Below are positions 25,842 through 35,046 of a stretch of 64,000 nt of DNA, piece after piece. Source of the stretch: Minicystis rosea (GTDB lineage: Bacteria > Myxococcota_A > Polyangia > Polyangiales > Polyangiaceae); contig CP016211.1 of the NCBI GenBank assembly GCA_001931535.1, positions 2,260,501-2,324,500 of the forward strand, in the 5' to 3' direction. The notes under the pieces were generated by a model. That model made no database searches. It worked only from the letters and a program-made list of their open reading frames with translations, and was not told the DNA's origin. Within the stretch, counting starts at the first letter, position 1, and the number at the start of each line of letters is the position of its first letter. A program made the position numbers and the translations under genes.

Positions 25842-26924
25842 GTGGCCGTGAACGATCACGACGGGGCCGCGGGATCGCGCGGCAAATCGGGCCTCCGGCA
25901 CGTGGTGGCGTCCGTGCAGGGGAGCCACGGCTTCCAGTACGGGATGCTCCGCGATTTCGAGGACGAGATCGTCCGGCTCACCGGGGCCACCGTGGTGCCC
26001 ATCCCCGACTGGCCCGCGCCGCAGGCGGTGCGGGGCCGGCTCGCGCACGGCACCCGCTTCGCGCCGCTGCGTCGCTTCGTGCCCAAGCGCGGGGGCTTTG
26101 CCGTCGACGCCGACGTGCTCTGGCTCGTGCTCATGGGGCCGGAAGCTTCGTGGCTCGATCTCTTCCGCGCCTGGGACGCGCGCGTCGGCTATCGCATCGT
26201 CTACGTCTACGACACGTTCGGCGAGCAGCTCGACAGCCTCCGCCGGCTCGCCTCCGCGGCCCGATGGGATCTGATGATCACCTCGTTCCACGGCGCGGTC
26301 CCCATGCTCCGCCGGGAGACTGGGCGCGACTGGGTCGCGGTGCCGCAGGGCGTGAAGAAGGAGCGTTTCCTCCCCGTTTCTGGGGACAAACGCGAAATTG
26401 GTTTGAGCTCCTACGGTCGTCGCGTGGAGCCCGTCCACGCCGCCATCGATCGCTGGAGCGACGAGACCGGCGTCTACTACGACGCCACCGTCGCCGCGAC
26501 GCTCAACACGCGCGTGCCCTCGCAGTACCTCTACAAACAGTACGCGTGGCACCTCCGCCACAGCCATTTCACCGTCGCTTGGCCGGTGGAGCTCACCCAC
26601 CCGTCGCGCGCCGGCGCGTTCAGCCCCATCACCTGCCGTTGGTTCGAGGCCGCCGCCGCCGCGACCACGATGATCGGCAAGCCGCCGGTGGATCCGGTCT
26701 TCACCGAGCTGTTCGGAGAGAACGCCGTGCTGCCGCTCGATTCTTCGCCGCGCTCACCCGCCGAGACGCGCGAGGCTATCGCCGCGCTCTGGGAGAAGCG
26801 CGAAGAGCATCTCCGCGTCGCCGAGGCCCGGCGCGCCGAGCGCATTCACACGTGGACATGGGAAGCACGCGTGCGCGAAATCCTCGCCCGCGCCGGCCTT
26901 CCCTGCGACGTGCCCGAGGGCTGA
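25842..26924 (+). CDS. Glycosyltransferase-like protein
   Basis: The 360-residue protein starts at GTG 25842, one base after the epimerase stop. It has a GT-B look: an N-terminal half with YRIVYVYDTFGEQ and DLMITSFHGAVPMLR, then VPQGVKKERF (the typical 'sugar acceptor address' segment) and a C-terminal half with AGAFSPITCRWFEAAAAATTMIGKPP, matching the Glyco_trans_1_2 type C-terminal region (quoted in pieces: SPITCRWFEAAAAATTMIG). No signal or membrane segment. The donor is probably the epimerase product; the acceptor is unknown. Confidence 0.65.
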   Translation: MAVNDHDGAAGSRGKSGLRHVVASVQGSHGFQYGMLRDFEDEIVRLTGATVVPIPDWPAPQAVRGRLAHGTRFAPLRRFVPKRGGFAVDADVLWLVLMGPEASWLDLFRAWDARVGYRIVYVYDTFGEQLDSLRRLASAARWDLMITSFHGAVPMLRRETGRDWVAVPQGVKKERFLPVSGDKREIGLSSYGRRVEPVHAAIDRWSDETGVYYDATVAATLNTRVPSQYLYKQYAWHLRHSHFTVAWPVELTHPSRAGAFSPITCRWFEAAAAATTMIGKPPVDPVFTELFGENAVLPLDSSPRSPAETREAIAALWEKREEHLRVAEARRAERIHTWTWEARVREILARAGLPCDVPEG

Positions 26925-27267
26925 GTCGCAGCGACGGGTGAGCGCTCCGTCGCGCGTAGCGCTCCACCGTCCATCGACCTCGTTGACGAACAAGCGCGCG
27001 CAGCGTGTGCCGTTGCAGGCGGCGCGCGAGCGCGTCGAGGCGCACCGCGTGGCCGCGGATGAGGGCGTGATGGGCGACCGTCTGGTCCACGACGTTCGGA
27101 GCGACGAGGACGTAGACGTGCGCGACCAGAGCATCGTGGGCTACAGCCCCCGGCGCTGTTGCTTGACTGTCGGATCGCGTGTGCTTCGGCTGCATCCAAG
27201 CTGATGCAGGCCCGCGCGAGCCCGTGCGGGCCGTGCTGGGCGAAATGTGAAGGACACCGCGACTCCG
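26925..27267. other. Intergenic region upstream of kynU with two hairpins
   Basis: About 340 bases with no supported gene. Two adjacent hairpins lie 40-80 bases before kynU: CTGCATC (27190-27196) with GATGCAG (27203-27209), and GCCCGC (27210-27215) with GCGGGC (27226-27231). They could terminate upstream transcription or form a leader structure for kynU. Other open frames here are antisense-like and unrecognised. Confidence 0.5.
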
Positions 27268-28539
27268 ATGGACCGCAATCGCTGCCAGGCGCTCGATGCC
27301 GAAGATACGCTCGCTTCTTTGCGCGAGCTGTTCGAACTGCCCGATGGGGTCGTGTACCTCGATGGCAACTCGCTCGGCGTGCTGCCCGCAGGCGCCGCCG
27401 CCCGCATCGAGCAGGTCGTGCGCGAGGAATGGGGGCGAGGCCTCATCCGCAGTTGGAACACCGCCGGCTGGATGGAGATGCCACGGCGTATCGGCGACAA
27501 GATCGCGCGGCTCGTCGGCGCCGGGGCGGGCGAGGTGGTGGTGGCCGACTCGACGTCGGTCAACCTGTTCAAGGTGCTCACCGCGGCGCTGGACCTGCAG
27601 CGCGCCGATGCGCCGAAGCGCACGCGCATCGTGTCGGAGCGGCACAACTTCCCCACGGATCTGTACATCGCCCAGAGCCTCGCGCGCGAGCGCGGGCTCG
27701 AGCTTTCGCTGGTGGACGATGCGGACGCGATCCCGGCGCAGCTCGACGATCGGCTGGCCGTGCTGATGCTCACCCACGTCAACTACCGCAGCGGACGCAT
27801 GCACCGCATGGGCGAGCTCACGGCGGCCGCGCATGCCGCGGGTGCGCTCACGCTGTGGGACCTTGCGCATTCGGCCGGCGCGGTGCCGGTGGATCTCGCG
27901 GGCAGCGATGCCGACTTCGCCGTCGGCTGCGGCTACAAGTACTTGAACGGCGGGCCGGGCGCGCCGGCCTTCGCGTGGGCGCATCCGCGCCACACGACGC
28001 GCATGGACACCGAGCAGCGCTGGCAGCCGCTGTCGGGATGGATGGGCCACGCGGCGCCGTTCGAGTTCACGCCCCACTACCGGCCCGCGGCGGGCGTGGC
28101 GCGCTTCGTGTGCGGCACGCCGCCCGTTCTGGCGATGGCCGCGCTCGAATGCGGCGTCGACAGCGTGCTGGCCGCCGAGCCGCTGGGCGGCATGGCGGCG
28201 CTGCGGCACAAGTCGCTGGCGTTGACCGATCTGTTCATCGAGCTCGTCGAGCAGCGCTGCGCCGGCCACGGGCTCACGCTGCAGACGCCGCGCGACCCGG
28301 CGTGGCGCGGCAGCCAGGTGAGCTTCGCGCGCGCCGAGGGCGGCTACGCGATCATGCAGGCGCTGATCGCGCGCGGTGTGATCGGCGATTTCCGCGCGCC
28401 CGACATTCTGCGCTTCGGCTTCACGCCGCTCTACACGCGCTACGTCGACGTGTGGGACGCGGTCGAGCACCTGCACGAGGTGCTCGACGGCGGCGAATGG
28501 CGCGATGCGCGCTTTCAGACCCAGGCTGCGGTCACCTGA
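27268..28539 (+). CDS. kynU: Kynureninase
   Basis: Kynureninase is a PLP enzyme that cleaves kynurenine to anthranilate and alanine. The product is about 423 residues from ATG 27268 (or 430 from GTG 27247). Family text includes [59 protein letters not shown] and the PLP lysine region [41 protein letters not shown] is the C-terminal signature (here read in two pieces). It is isolated: no tryptophan dioxygenase or formamidase gene is beside it. The best resemblance by eye is to proteobacterial enzymes. Confidence 0.9.
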   Translation: MDRNRCQALDAEDTLASLRELFELPDGVVYLDGNSLGVLPAGAAARIEQVVREEWGRGLIRSWNTAGWMEMPRRIGDKIARLVGAGAGEVVVADSTSVNLFKVLTAALDLQRADAPKRTRIVSERHNFPTDLYIAQSLARERGLELSLVDDADAIPAQLDDRLAVLMLTHVNYRSGRMHRMGELTAAAHAAGALTLWDLAHSAGAVPVDLAGSDADFAVGCGYKYLNGGPGAPAFAWAHPRHTTRMDTEQRWQPLSGWMGHAAPFEFTPHYRPAAGVARFVCGTPPVLAMAALECGVDSVLAAEPLGGMAALRHKSLALTDLFIELVEQRCAGHGLTLQTPRDPAWRGSQVSFARAEGGYAIMQALIARGVIGDFRAPDILRFGFTPLYTRYVDVWDAVEHLHEVLDGGEWRDARFQTQAAVT

Positions 28540-28566
28540 GCGCAGCCCGGTAGCGGGGAGGTGAGG

Positions 28567-28609
28567 GCGTCGTCGCGCGCGGGCCATGATGTCCTTCGCG
28601 CGACGACGC
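28567..28609. terminator. Strong bidirectional hairpin between kynU and MFS gene
   Basis: GCGTCGTCGCGCG (28567-28579) is perfectly complementary to CGCGCGACGACGC (28597-28609) with a 17-base loop. It lies between the convergent kynU and MFS stops and can serve both strands. There is no T-tract. Confidence 0.7.
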
Positions 28610-28636
28610 TGGGAGCGATGAGCGCGGCGTGCTCGA

Positions 28637-29836
28637 TCACTCGGGGACGCGGAGCGAGGCGGGCGCAGTGATCGGCTCGGCGCGGCGGAGGGTGCCGGCG
28701 AGGGCGAGCGCGGCGAGGAGCACGACGGTCGTGCCGAGCTCGTAGGTGGCGGAGACGAGGCCGCCGCCGTAGACGACACGCGCGCCCGCGGCCACGGCGG
28801 GCAAGCCCATGGCGAGGTACGCGACGACGTAGATGACGGAGAGGACGCCGGCGCGCTCGTGCGCCGCGGTGCGCGCGATCACGGAGCGAAGCGCGCCGGG
28901 GAACGCACCTCCGAAGCCGGCGCCGCCCATGACGGTGCCCGCGAAGAAGAGCGCGAGCGAGCCGCGCGAGACGGCGAGCAGCGCGACGGTGACGCCGGTG
29001 ACGAGGAGGCCGTTGCCGAACGTCATCATGCGTCGCTCCGATTGCGATCGAGTGAGGTAGGCGGCGAGCGCGCCGCTGCCCGCGAGCACGAAGAGTGAAA
29101 CGCCGCCGAGCGCGCGGGAGCCGCCGCCGGAGAGGCGCTGCACGAGCGCCGGCCCGAGCGATCCATAGAAGCCCGCGAGCGCCCACGCGCCGACGATGGC
29201 GGGCACGGCCACGAAGAGCGTCGAGCGCGCCGCCGCCGGGAGCCGGAGCTGCGGGCGCAGCGAGGCCAGCGCGCCGGGCTTGCGCGGCGCCGACTCGTGC
29301 ATCGCGAGGACGCCGATGGCCTGCACCACGAACACGCCGATGAGCACCAGGTACACGAGCTTCGTCGGGTGCGGCAGATACTGCACGAAGAGCCCCGAGA
29401 GGATCGCTCCCGTGGCCGTCCCCATCATCGGCGTCACGGAGCTCGCGATCGCGCCGCGGCGGCGATCGAGATCGAGCATCCCTGCGCCGAGCGCGCTGGC
29501 CGCGGCCCCCGTGGAGAGCCCCTGGATCACGCGCGCCGTCACCAGATCGGCGACGCTGCCCGCGCGCACGAACACCACGGCCGCGACGATCTGCAGGGCG
29601 AGGGAGACGAGGAAGACGGGCCTTCGCCCCACGAAATCGGAGAGCGATCCCACGACGAGGAGCGTGCCGAGCACGCTCAGCGCATAGACGCCGAACACCA
29701 CCGTCACGAGGATCGGAGAGAAGCCCCACGCGGCTTGATACACCGGGTAGAGCGGCGTCGGCGCGGACGACGCGGCCAGGAAGAAGATCAGGATCGAGGC
29801 CTGGAGATAGAACGCCACATGGTTCGGGAGCCGCAT
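28637..29836 (-). CDS. MFS transporter
   Basis: The 399-residue protein has about twelve hydrophobic segments and the MFS signature between TM2 and TM3 (GSLSDFVGRRPVF). Other features are VIQGLSTGAAASALGAGMLD (TM4-5 region) and MGGAGFGGAFPGALRSVI. It is probably a drug or metabolite exporter of the inner membrane. The start ATG 29836 faces a TetR-family gene; two inverted operator-like sequences lie between them, so the regulator probably represses this transporter. Confidence 0.85.
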   Translation of the reverse strand: MRLPNHVAFYLQASILIFFLAASSAPTPLYPVYQAAWGFSPILVTVVFGVYALSVLGTLLVVGSLSDFVGRRPVFLVSLALQIVAAVVFVRAGSVADLVTARVIQGLSTGAAASALGAGMLDLDRRRGAIASSVTPMMGTATGAILSGLFVQYLPHPTKLVYLVLIGVFVVQAIGVLAMHESAPRKPGALASLRPQLRLPAAARSTLFVAVPAIVGAWALAGFYGSLGPALVQRLSGGGSRALGGVSLFVLAGSGALAAYLTRSQSERRMMTFGNGLLVTGVTVALLAVSRGSLALFFAGTVMGGAGFGGAFPGALRSVIARTAAHERAGVLSVIYVVAYLAMGLPAVAAGARVVYGGGLVSATYELGTTVVLLAALALAGTLRRAEPITAPASLRVPE

Positions 29837-29920
29837 GATGGACCTCGGCGAAGAGCAAGACGGCGCGCCGGCACGTGCTCGTCGCCGGACGCTGTAGGCA
29901 TGGACCGCAAGCTCGGTTGA

Positions 29921-29936
29921 ACAGACAGGTCTGTCT
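29921..29936 (+). promoter_or_regulatory. Candidate TetR operator, copy 1
   Basis: ACAGACAGGTCTGTCT is a near-palindrome in the gap between the MFS gene and the tetR-type gene. Its exact reverse complement lies 13 bases downstream, so the pair forms a dyad. Its proximity to both starts fits an operator bound by the TetR-family protein. Confidence 0.65.
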
Positions 29937-29949
29937 GGTCCTTGACGGT

Positions 29950-29965
29950 AGACAGACCTGTCTGT
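29950..29965 (-). promoter_or_regulatory. Candidate TetR operator, copy 2
   Basis: AGACAGACCTGTCTGT is the exact reverse complement of the copy at 29921-29936. It ends 11 bases before the GTG start of the TetR-family gene, a position suited to autorepression. Confidence 0.65.
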
Positions 29966-29976
29966 ATCGTCAAGCG

Positions 29977-30585
29977 GTGTCCACGAAGAATCTGGAAGGC
30001 ACTGCGCGGGAACGGCTCCTCGCCGCGGCCGCTGAGCTCTTCTATGCCGAGGGCATCCACACCGTCGGCATCGATCGCGTGATCGAGCGCGCCGGGGTCG
30101 CGAAGGCGTCGCTCTACAGCGCGTTCGGCAGCAAGGACGAGCTCGTGCGCGCCTACCTCGAGCAGCGCGACGCCGCGCGGAGGGCGCGCATCACGGAGCG
30201 CTTGGCTCGCCATGCAAAGCCGCGCGATCGCATCCTCGCCATCTTCGATGTTCAGCGAGAGCTCGCCGAGAAGCCTGGGTTTCGCGGGTGCGCATTCGTG
30301 AACGCGTCGGTGGAGACGGCCTCGGGGGAGTCGAAGGCCGGGGCCGTGTGCATGGCGTCGCGCGCATGGATGCGCGGGCTCTTCATCGATCTCGCGCGCG
30401 AGCTCGGCGCCGCGAAGCCCGAGCTCCTCGGCCGCAAGCTCGCCATGCTCTACGACGGCGCGACCGTCGCGGCCTCGATCGAGCACGATCTGCAGGCGCT
30501 CGTGGAGGCGCGCGCCATGGCCGAGCAGCTCCTCGACACGGCGACGAAGCCGGCCCGCGCACCGAGCAAACGCAAGGGTGGTTGA
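29977..30585 (+). CDS. TetR/AcrR-family transcriptional regulator
   Basis: The 202-residue product starts at GTG 29977 (VSTKNLEGTARERLLAAA). The N-terminal helix-turn-helix reads AAELFYAEGIHTVGIDRVIERAGVAKASLYSAFGSKDELV (helices around residues 12-55). The ligand domain contains GFRGCAFVNASVE, typical of the TetR_C group around YxaF/LmrA-like regulators. It is divergent from the MFS transporter and preceded by two inverted operator-like sites, so it most likely represses the transporter and itself until an inducer binds. The longer frame upstream would run through the operators and is not used. Confidence 0.88.
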   Translation: MSTKNLEGTARERLLAAAAELFYAEGIHTVGIDRVIERAGVAKASLYSAFGSKDELVRAYLEQRDAARRARITERLARHAKPRDRILAIFDVQRELAEKPGFRGCAFVNASVETASGESKAGAVCMASRAWMRGLFIDLARELGAAKPELLGRKLAMLYDGATVAASIEHDLQALVEARAMAEQLLDTATKPARAPSKRKGG

Positions 30586-30804
30586 GGCGAGCGAGCGCCG
30601 AGACAGGCCATCACGTCAACGAGCCTGGTCGTTGCCTCATCAATGAGCGAGAGCGCAGACTCGATGTTTCGGACCAACTCGATGCATCTCTGGCCGTGAC
30701 GCGAGACGTGGAGTCGCGGTCTCACGTCATCTCGTGATCACTGGCACCGCATTCCAGATGAGCAGTGAGTTCGAGGCTCGTCCGCGAACGACATTTCTCC
30801 GACA

Positions 30805-32148
30805 TCATACGCCGAAGAAGCGCAGGCAATAGGCGCGGTTCTCTTCATCGGAGAGCCGACCGACGCTGAAGTGCTCGACGAGATCGTCGGGAGGCCGCAG
30901 CAATTGCAGCGCGCGACCGACGCTCTCGCGGGTGCGAAGCTCGCTGCCGTCGTCGATGGTGCCACCGGCGTTGGGCGCGGCGCCGGTGCGGAGCCGAACC
31001 ACGCCGCCCGGCAGCGTCGCCATCTCCACGGGCGACTCGAGCGCGGCGAGCTGCTCTTGCGTGCGCTGCGCGAAGTCACGCCCGACCAGCGTGATCCATC
31101 CCACGTGAAGGAGATACGGCTCGTTGGCCCAGATTTCGTACACGAAGCGAGCTCCCACGGTGATCCCGGGGAAGTCCCGAATCCACGACGCATAGCTCGG
31201 ACACCCGCGCCCGCGCAGAGGGCCCCATTCGTCTTCGAGCCATCGATCCGCGTCGTCATCGGGGCCGAGGTACTGCGAAATACCGCACCAGCCGGAGGAG
31301 ATGTCGAGTCCCTGAAACAGCTCGTCCACGATGGCGGCGAGCTCGGCAGGGCGCGACGCCCACGCGATCGGAAGGCACCCGCGCACCGCGGTGCCTTCGG
31401 AGACGAGCAGGCCGCCGAGCGTCGGGGGCTCGGGGGCGCGCGTGCTCTTCCCCGCGGCGAGCGACAACGCGCCTTGGACACGCCGATTCTTCGCGTCGAA
31501 ATGGGAGGCCCACGAGGCGTTGCCCTGCGCGAGGTTCGACGCGCGATAGGCTTTGTGATCTCCCCCCTTCAGGAGGAGAGCCGTCTCCGGAAACCGCGAC
31601 AGCCAACGCGCGCCGAACTCGCGACACGCTGCGCGCACGACCGCGTTTTTCCCGGCCGCCATCATCATGATCTCGATGCAGGGAGACACCAGCACGGCCC
31701 GCGTATCGGGATGGCGAAGGGCGATTGGCTCGAAGGCACCGAAGCCCGGCACCTCGTTCGCGAGGGCGGCGCGCGCTTCCGATGCGGCGCGGGCTGGCGC
31801 GGCGGGTACGGGCGCGAGCTCCTGATACAAACGGACTTCGGCGAGCGCCGTGGGCCACCGGCTTCGAAGCCTCGTCTCGAGCCACGTGCTCGCCTTGCCG
31901 GGGAGCATGAGCCCTTCCATGGTGCATTCCACGTGGTGGTCGCTGCGCCAGACGAACGACGTGCCGCCCGCCATGCCACCGTGCTGCGACAGCTCGTCGA
32001 GAAGCTGCAGCACATCGGATTCGATCTCGGATCGATCCACCCGGCCGGCACCTTCGGCAAAATGAAGCGTGAGAAACGCGGGCTCCGTGGGCGCCACGCC
32101 CTTCGGCCAAACGACCGTGACAGTGGAGCGTGCGCGGCGATCGGTCAT
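30805..32148 (-). CDS. Putative DUF3396 (type VI immunity-like) protein
   Basis: The 447-residue soluble protein has no signal peptide. Its C-terminal third shows a pattern I associate with DUF3396 'type VI immunity' proteins: GLDISSGWCGISQYLGP, PYLLHVGWITLVGRDF and PGGVVRLRTGAAPNAG followed by a region near the end rich in Leu and Arg. The N-terminal half (VTVVWPKGVAPTEPAFLTLHF) is unassigned. It stands alone between the TetR and NmrA units. A VgrG tail is at the far left of the window but no toxin gene adjoins this one. Function is tentative. Confidence 0.45.
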   Translation of the reverse strand: MTDRRARSTVTVVWPKGVAPTEPAFLTLHFAEGAGRVDRSEIESDVLQLLDELSQHGGMAGGTSFVWRSDHHVECTMEGLMLPGKASTWLETRLRSRWPTALAEVRLYQELAPVPAAPARAASEARAALANEVPGFGAFEPIALRHPDTRAVLVSPCIEIMMMAAGKNAVVRAACREFGARWLSRFPETALLLKGGDHKAYRASNLAQGNASWASHFDAKNRRVQGALSLAAGKSTRAPEPPTLGGLLVSEGTAVRGCLPIAWASRPAELAAIVDELFQGLDISSGWCGISQYLGPDDDADRWLEDEWGPLRGRGCPSYASWIRDFPGITVGARFVYEIWANEPYLLHVGWITLVGRDFAQRTQEQLAALESPVEMATLPGGVVRLRTGAAPNAGGTIDDGSELRTRESVGRALQLLRPPDDLVEHFSVGRLSDEENRAYCLRFFGV

Positions 32149-32235
32149 GGCGTCGCTCGGTAGAACAGGCCTCGACGCAAGGCAAGTTGCCGGTCGGAGG
32201 TGAACGAGGCCATCACGCCGAGCCGAGCGGATCCC

Positions 32236-33150
32236 TCACACAGCGTGATGTCGAAGCCAGGTCTCGAAGTCGGTGAGGGGAATGCCGAGCGCGCGTGCCG
32301 CCTCGGGGGTGGCCGGGCTGCCGTGGTGGTTCAGCCGCGCGTGCGAGCGCGCAAACGCAGGCAACAGCCCCTGGGCGATGGCCTCGTCGGCGGTGAGCGA
32401 TGGAGCTTCGATGGGAAGGTCGAGCGCACGGGCCAGGGCGCGCGCGATATCGCGCATCGTCAACCGTTCGCTGGCGAGCTCGAGCTCCACACCATGGAAC
32501 CGTGACGGCTCCTGAACCGCGGCTGCGGCGGCGGCTCCGATGTCCTGCACGGCGACCAGCGCCAGCACCGTATCGGGCGCGATCGTGGTGAGCAGGCGGT
32601 CCCCCGTGCCTCCCTCGAACATCATGGAAGGGCGGATGAAGTTCTCCATGAAGAAGGATGGTTTGATGAGCGTCCAGAAGCGGAATCCGGCATTCTTCAC
32701 CAGCTCTTCGGTGTACGCCTTGCTCTCCCAGTAGTTGCGGCCGGCGCCTCGCTCGAGCTCCCAGTCCGGCGCGCGCCGGTGGTGCGCACCGGCGCCGGAC
32801 ACCGAGGTGTGGATGAATTGCGGAACGCGCACGGCCCGGGCTGCTTCGACGAGGTTCTTGCCCTGCACGCGCTCGGAGTCCGACTCGAGATCGGCCATGT
32901 TCGGGTGCTGCACGGAGAACACGGCCCGCGCGCCCTCGCAGGCGATGCGCAGCGAGCTGGGGTCGTCGAAGTTGCCCTGCACGAGGACCGCGCCGCGCGC
33001 ACGCAATGCGATCGCAGGAGCTGCGCCGGGGTCACGAACGAGCGCGCGCACGGGGACGCCTCGTTCGAGCAGCGCCGCCGCGACGGCTCCGCCTTGCTTG
33101 CCCGTGGCGCCGGTGACCAGCACCGGCTCGGTGATCGCTCCGATGGACAT
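32236..33150 (-). CDS. NmrA-like NAD(P)-binding protein
   Basis: The 304-residue protein has an N-terminal Rossmann motif TGATGKQGGAVAAAL and the NmrA-type sequence VFSVQHPNMADLESDSERVQGKNLV and HTSVSGAGAHH. Family members are quinone oxidoreductases or redox-sensing NADP-binding proteins without the classical catalytic Tyr; here YWESKAYTEEL retains a Y-x3-K-like spacing. It is divergent from an AraC-type gene 122 bases away, which is its likely regulator. Confidence 0.82.
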   Translation of the reverse strand: MSIGAITEPVLVTGATGKQGGAVAAALLERGVPVRALVRDPGAAPAIALRARGAVLVQGNFDDPSSLRIACEGARAVFSVQHPNMADLESDSERVQGKNLVEAARAVRVPQFIHTSVSGAGAHHRRAPDWELERGAGRNYWESKAYTEELVKNAGFRFWTLIKPSFFMENFIRPSMMFEGGTGDRLLTTIAPDTVLALVAVQDIGAAAAAAVQEPSRFHGVELELASERLTMRDIARALARALDLPIEAPSLTADEAIAQGLLPAFARSHARLNHHGSPATPEAARALGIPLTDFETWLRHHAV

Positions 33151-33272
33151 GAGTTACCCTTTCTGAGGCGAATGAAAGCCTCGAAACACCTCCCGACGAT
33201 GCGGCGCCCGCGCGGCTACGACCAGCCGAGCGCGTCCATCTTGCTTGCGAAATCGTCCAGCCGAGGCCACGC

Positions 33273-34292
33273 GTGGATGCTCTGAGCGAGCTCCTGTCCT
33301 CGGTCCGCGCGCGAACCGCGTCGTGGGCCTGCATCGACGCGAGGGCGCCGTGGGGCGTCGCGTTTCGAGGTAAGCCGTCGACCTTCTGCATCCATCACGT
33401 GGTGAGCGGCACGGCCTGGATCTCGACCGAGAACGACGGCCAAGCGCTCGCCCTCACGACCGATGACGTCGTCGTGGTGCCGCACGGCCGGGCGCACTCG
33501 CTGCGCGATCGCATCGACTCGTCGGTGATCGCTCTCGAAGAGCTGCCCGGGGTTCGCGCGAGCGGTGACGAGCGCGTGCGGCACCTGACCTTGGGGGGCG
33601 CCGGCACCGAGACGAGGATCACGTCGGCGCTGGTCGAGCTCGAAGATCCGTTCTCCGTTCCGGTCGTGTCGTCGTTGCCGCCCGTGTTTCGACTCGCGGG
33701 TGTGGGCGCGGGGCAGACGTCGCTCGTGGAGCACCTCCGTCTCCTCGCGCGGGAGATCGCGTCGAGGCCGTTCGGCTCCGATCTCGTGCTCGCCCGCGCG
33801 GCAGACGTGCTGTTCGTCCACGTGATGCGCGCGTACGTCGAGACGCTCGCCGACACGCCGTCGCACTCGTGCCGCTCGCTCGAGCTGGTCAGCGCGCTGC
33901 GCGACCCGGGCGTGGCTACGGCCCTGGGCCTGATGAGCCGAAGGCCGGAGCATCCGTGGACGGTGGCCTCGCTCGCCGAGCAGGTCGGGCTCTCGCGGTC
34001 CGCCTTCGCGGCGCGCTTCACGAGCCTCGTGGGCGAGCCGCCGCTCGGCTTCCTCACGCGCATGCGCATGCAGAAGGCGACGACGTTGCTGCGCGAAGGC
34101 GCGACGCTCGCGTTGACCTCTCAGCTCACCGGCTATGCATCGGAAGCCTCGTTCAGCCATGCGTTCCGCCAATGGTCGGGCATGGCACCCGGGGCCTACC
34201 GTCGCCAGCAGGACGCGCGTCAGAGCGCGCCGCGATCGGAGCCGGGCGCTCCGCCTCGCGAGGATGAAGCTCAGGATCCTCGTGCTCGATGA
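33273..34292 (+). CDS. AraC-family transcriptional regulator (cupin_6 type)
   Basis: The 339-residue protein starts at GTG 33273. An N-terminal cupin_6 domain is suggested by WGVAFRGKPSTFCIHHVVSG and DDVVVVPHGRAHSLRD. The C-terminal double helix-turn-helix runs from about residue 225: WTVASLAEQVGLSRSAFAARF and TSQLTGYASEASFSHAFRQW, then GMAPGAYRRQ. It probably regulates the divergent NmrA-like gene. A Pro/Glu-rich tail follows. Confidence 0.87.
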   Translation: MDALSELLSSVRARTASWACIDARAPWGVAFRGKPSTFCIHHVVSGTAWISTENDGQALALTTDDVVVVPHGRAHSLRDRIDSSVIALEELPGVRASGDERVRHLTLGGAGTETRITSALVELEDPFSVPVVSSLPPVFRLAGVGAGQTSLVEHLRLLAREIASRPFGSDLVLARAADVLFVHVMRAYVETLADTPSHSCRSLELVSALRDPGVATALGLMSRRPEHPWTVASLAEQVGLSRSAFAARFTSLVGEPPLGFLTRMRMQKATTLLREGATLALTSQLTGYASEASFSHAFRQWSGMAPGAYRRQQDARQSAPRSEPGAPPREDEAQDPRAR

Positions 34293-34323
34293 GCGTGAAG
34301 CGCGGAGGCGCCGCGCTTCCAGA

Positions 34324-34959
34324 TCACGATTCGAAGTTTTGCCGGAGCACGGGCGCGAGCGCGGGATTCGCGTCGACCGCGGTCGCGATGGTCGCGAGCT
34401 TCGGGCAGAGCTCGGCGAGTGCTGCGCGCCCTGGGCGCCAGCGCGTCATGACGGCGATGTACACGTCCAGCGCCGAGAATCGTTCCCCCAAAAACCAGGG
34501 GCCCACCGCGGCGCGATCCATTTGCTGCCACAGCGCGACGCGGTGGGCGTTCGTGGACGCGCGCAGCTCGTCGGGGGACGTCGTGACCCAGCGTTTGGGA
34601 TCGTCACCGTACGTGAACGTTGGATAGATGGCGGCCACGAGGAACACCAACCAGCGCAGGAAGGCAGTCCGCGCCGGATCGTCCGCGCTCGGCGCGAGGC
34701 CTGCGTGCGGCGCGATCTCCGCGGCGCGCAGCGTGATCGCGGCGCTCTCCGTGAGCACGGTGCCGTCGGGGAGCACCACCGTCGGCAATTGTCCGAGCGG
34801 GTTCGCCGCGAGCAGTCGATCGCGATCGGGGCCGGGGACCGAGGGATCGACGAGGTCACGCTCGTACGCGATGCCCGCGAGCGTCAACATGGCCTCTGCG
34901 ATCGCCGATCCCCATCCGTTGGATGCGAAGACGCGCCAAGGTGCATTTCGATCGTTCAT
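34324..34959 (-). CDS. Glutathione S-transferase family protein
   Basis: The 211-residue protein starts at ATG 34959 with GAGGAG upstream. The thioredoxin-like N-domain has NPLGQLPTVVLPDGTVLTESAAI (cis-Pro and glutathione gamma-Glu contacts), and the all-helical C-domain has WFLGERFSALDVYIAVMTRW with the GST N-capping motif. It acts in conjugation or reduction of electrophiles; the substrate is unknown. It follows the AraC gene convergently by 31 bases. Confidence 0.85.
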   Translation of the reverse strand: MNDRNAPWRVFASNGWGSAIAEAMLTLAGIAYERDLVDPSVPGPDRDRLLAANPLGQLPTVVLPDGTVLTESAAITLRAAEIAPHAGLAPSADDPARTAFLRWLVFLVAAIYPTFTYGDDPKRWVTTSPDELRASTNAHRVALWQQMDRAAVGPWFLGERFSALDVYIAVMTRWRPGRAALAELCPKLATIATAVDANPALAPVLRQNFES

Positions 34960-35046
34960 GATGGCTCCTCGTGTCGGAGGCGCGATGCTACCCGACGCGA
35001 GCGCCACGAGTTGCCGAAGCGTGCGGAGGCAGTCGTGGTCGGCGAC

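Noticed and set aside
26754..27134. Minus-strand frames after the glycosyltransferase gene, with text like a protein fragment
   Set aside because: No start signal, no known domain, and part lies antisense in the glycosyltransferase gene.
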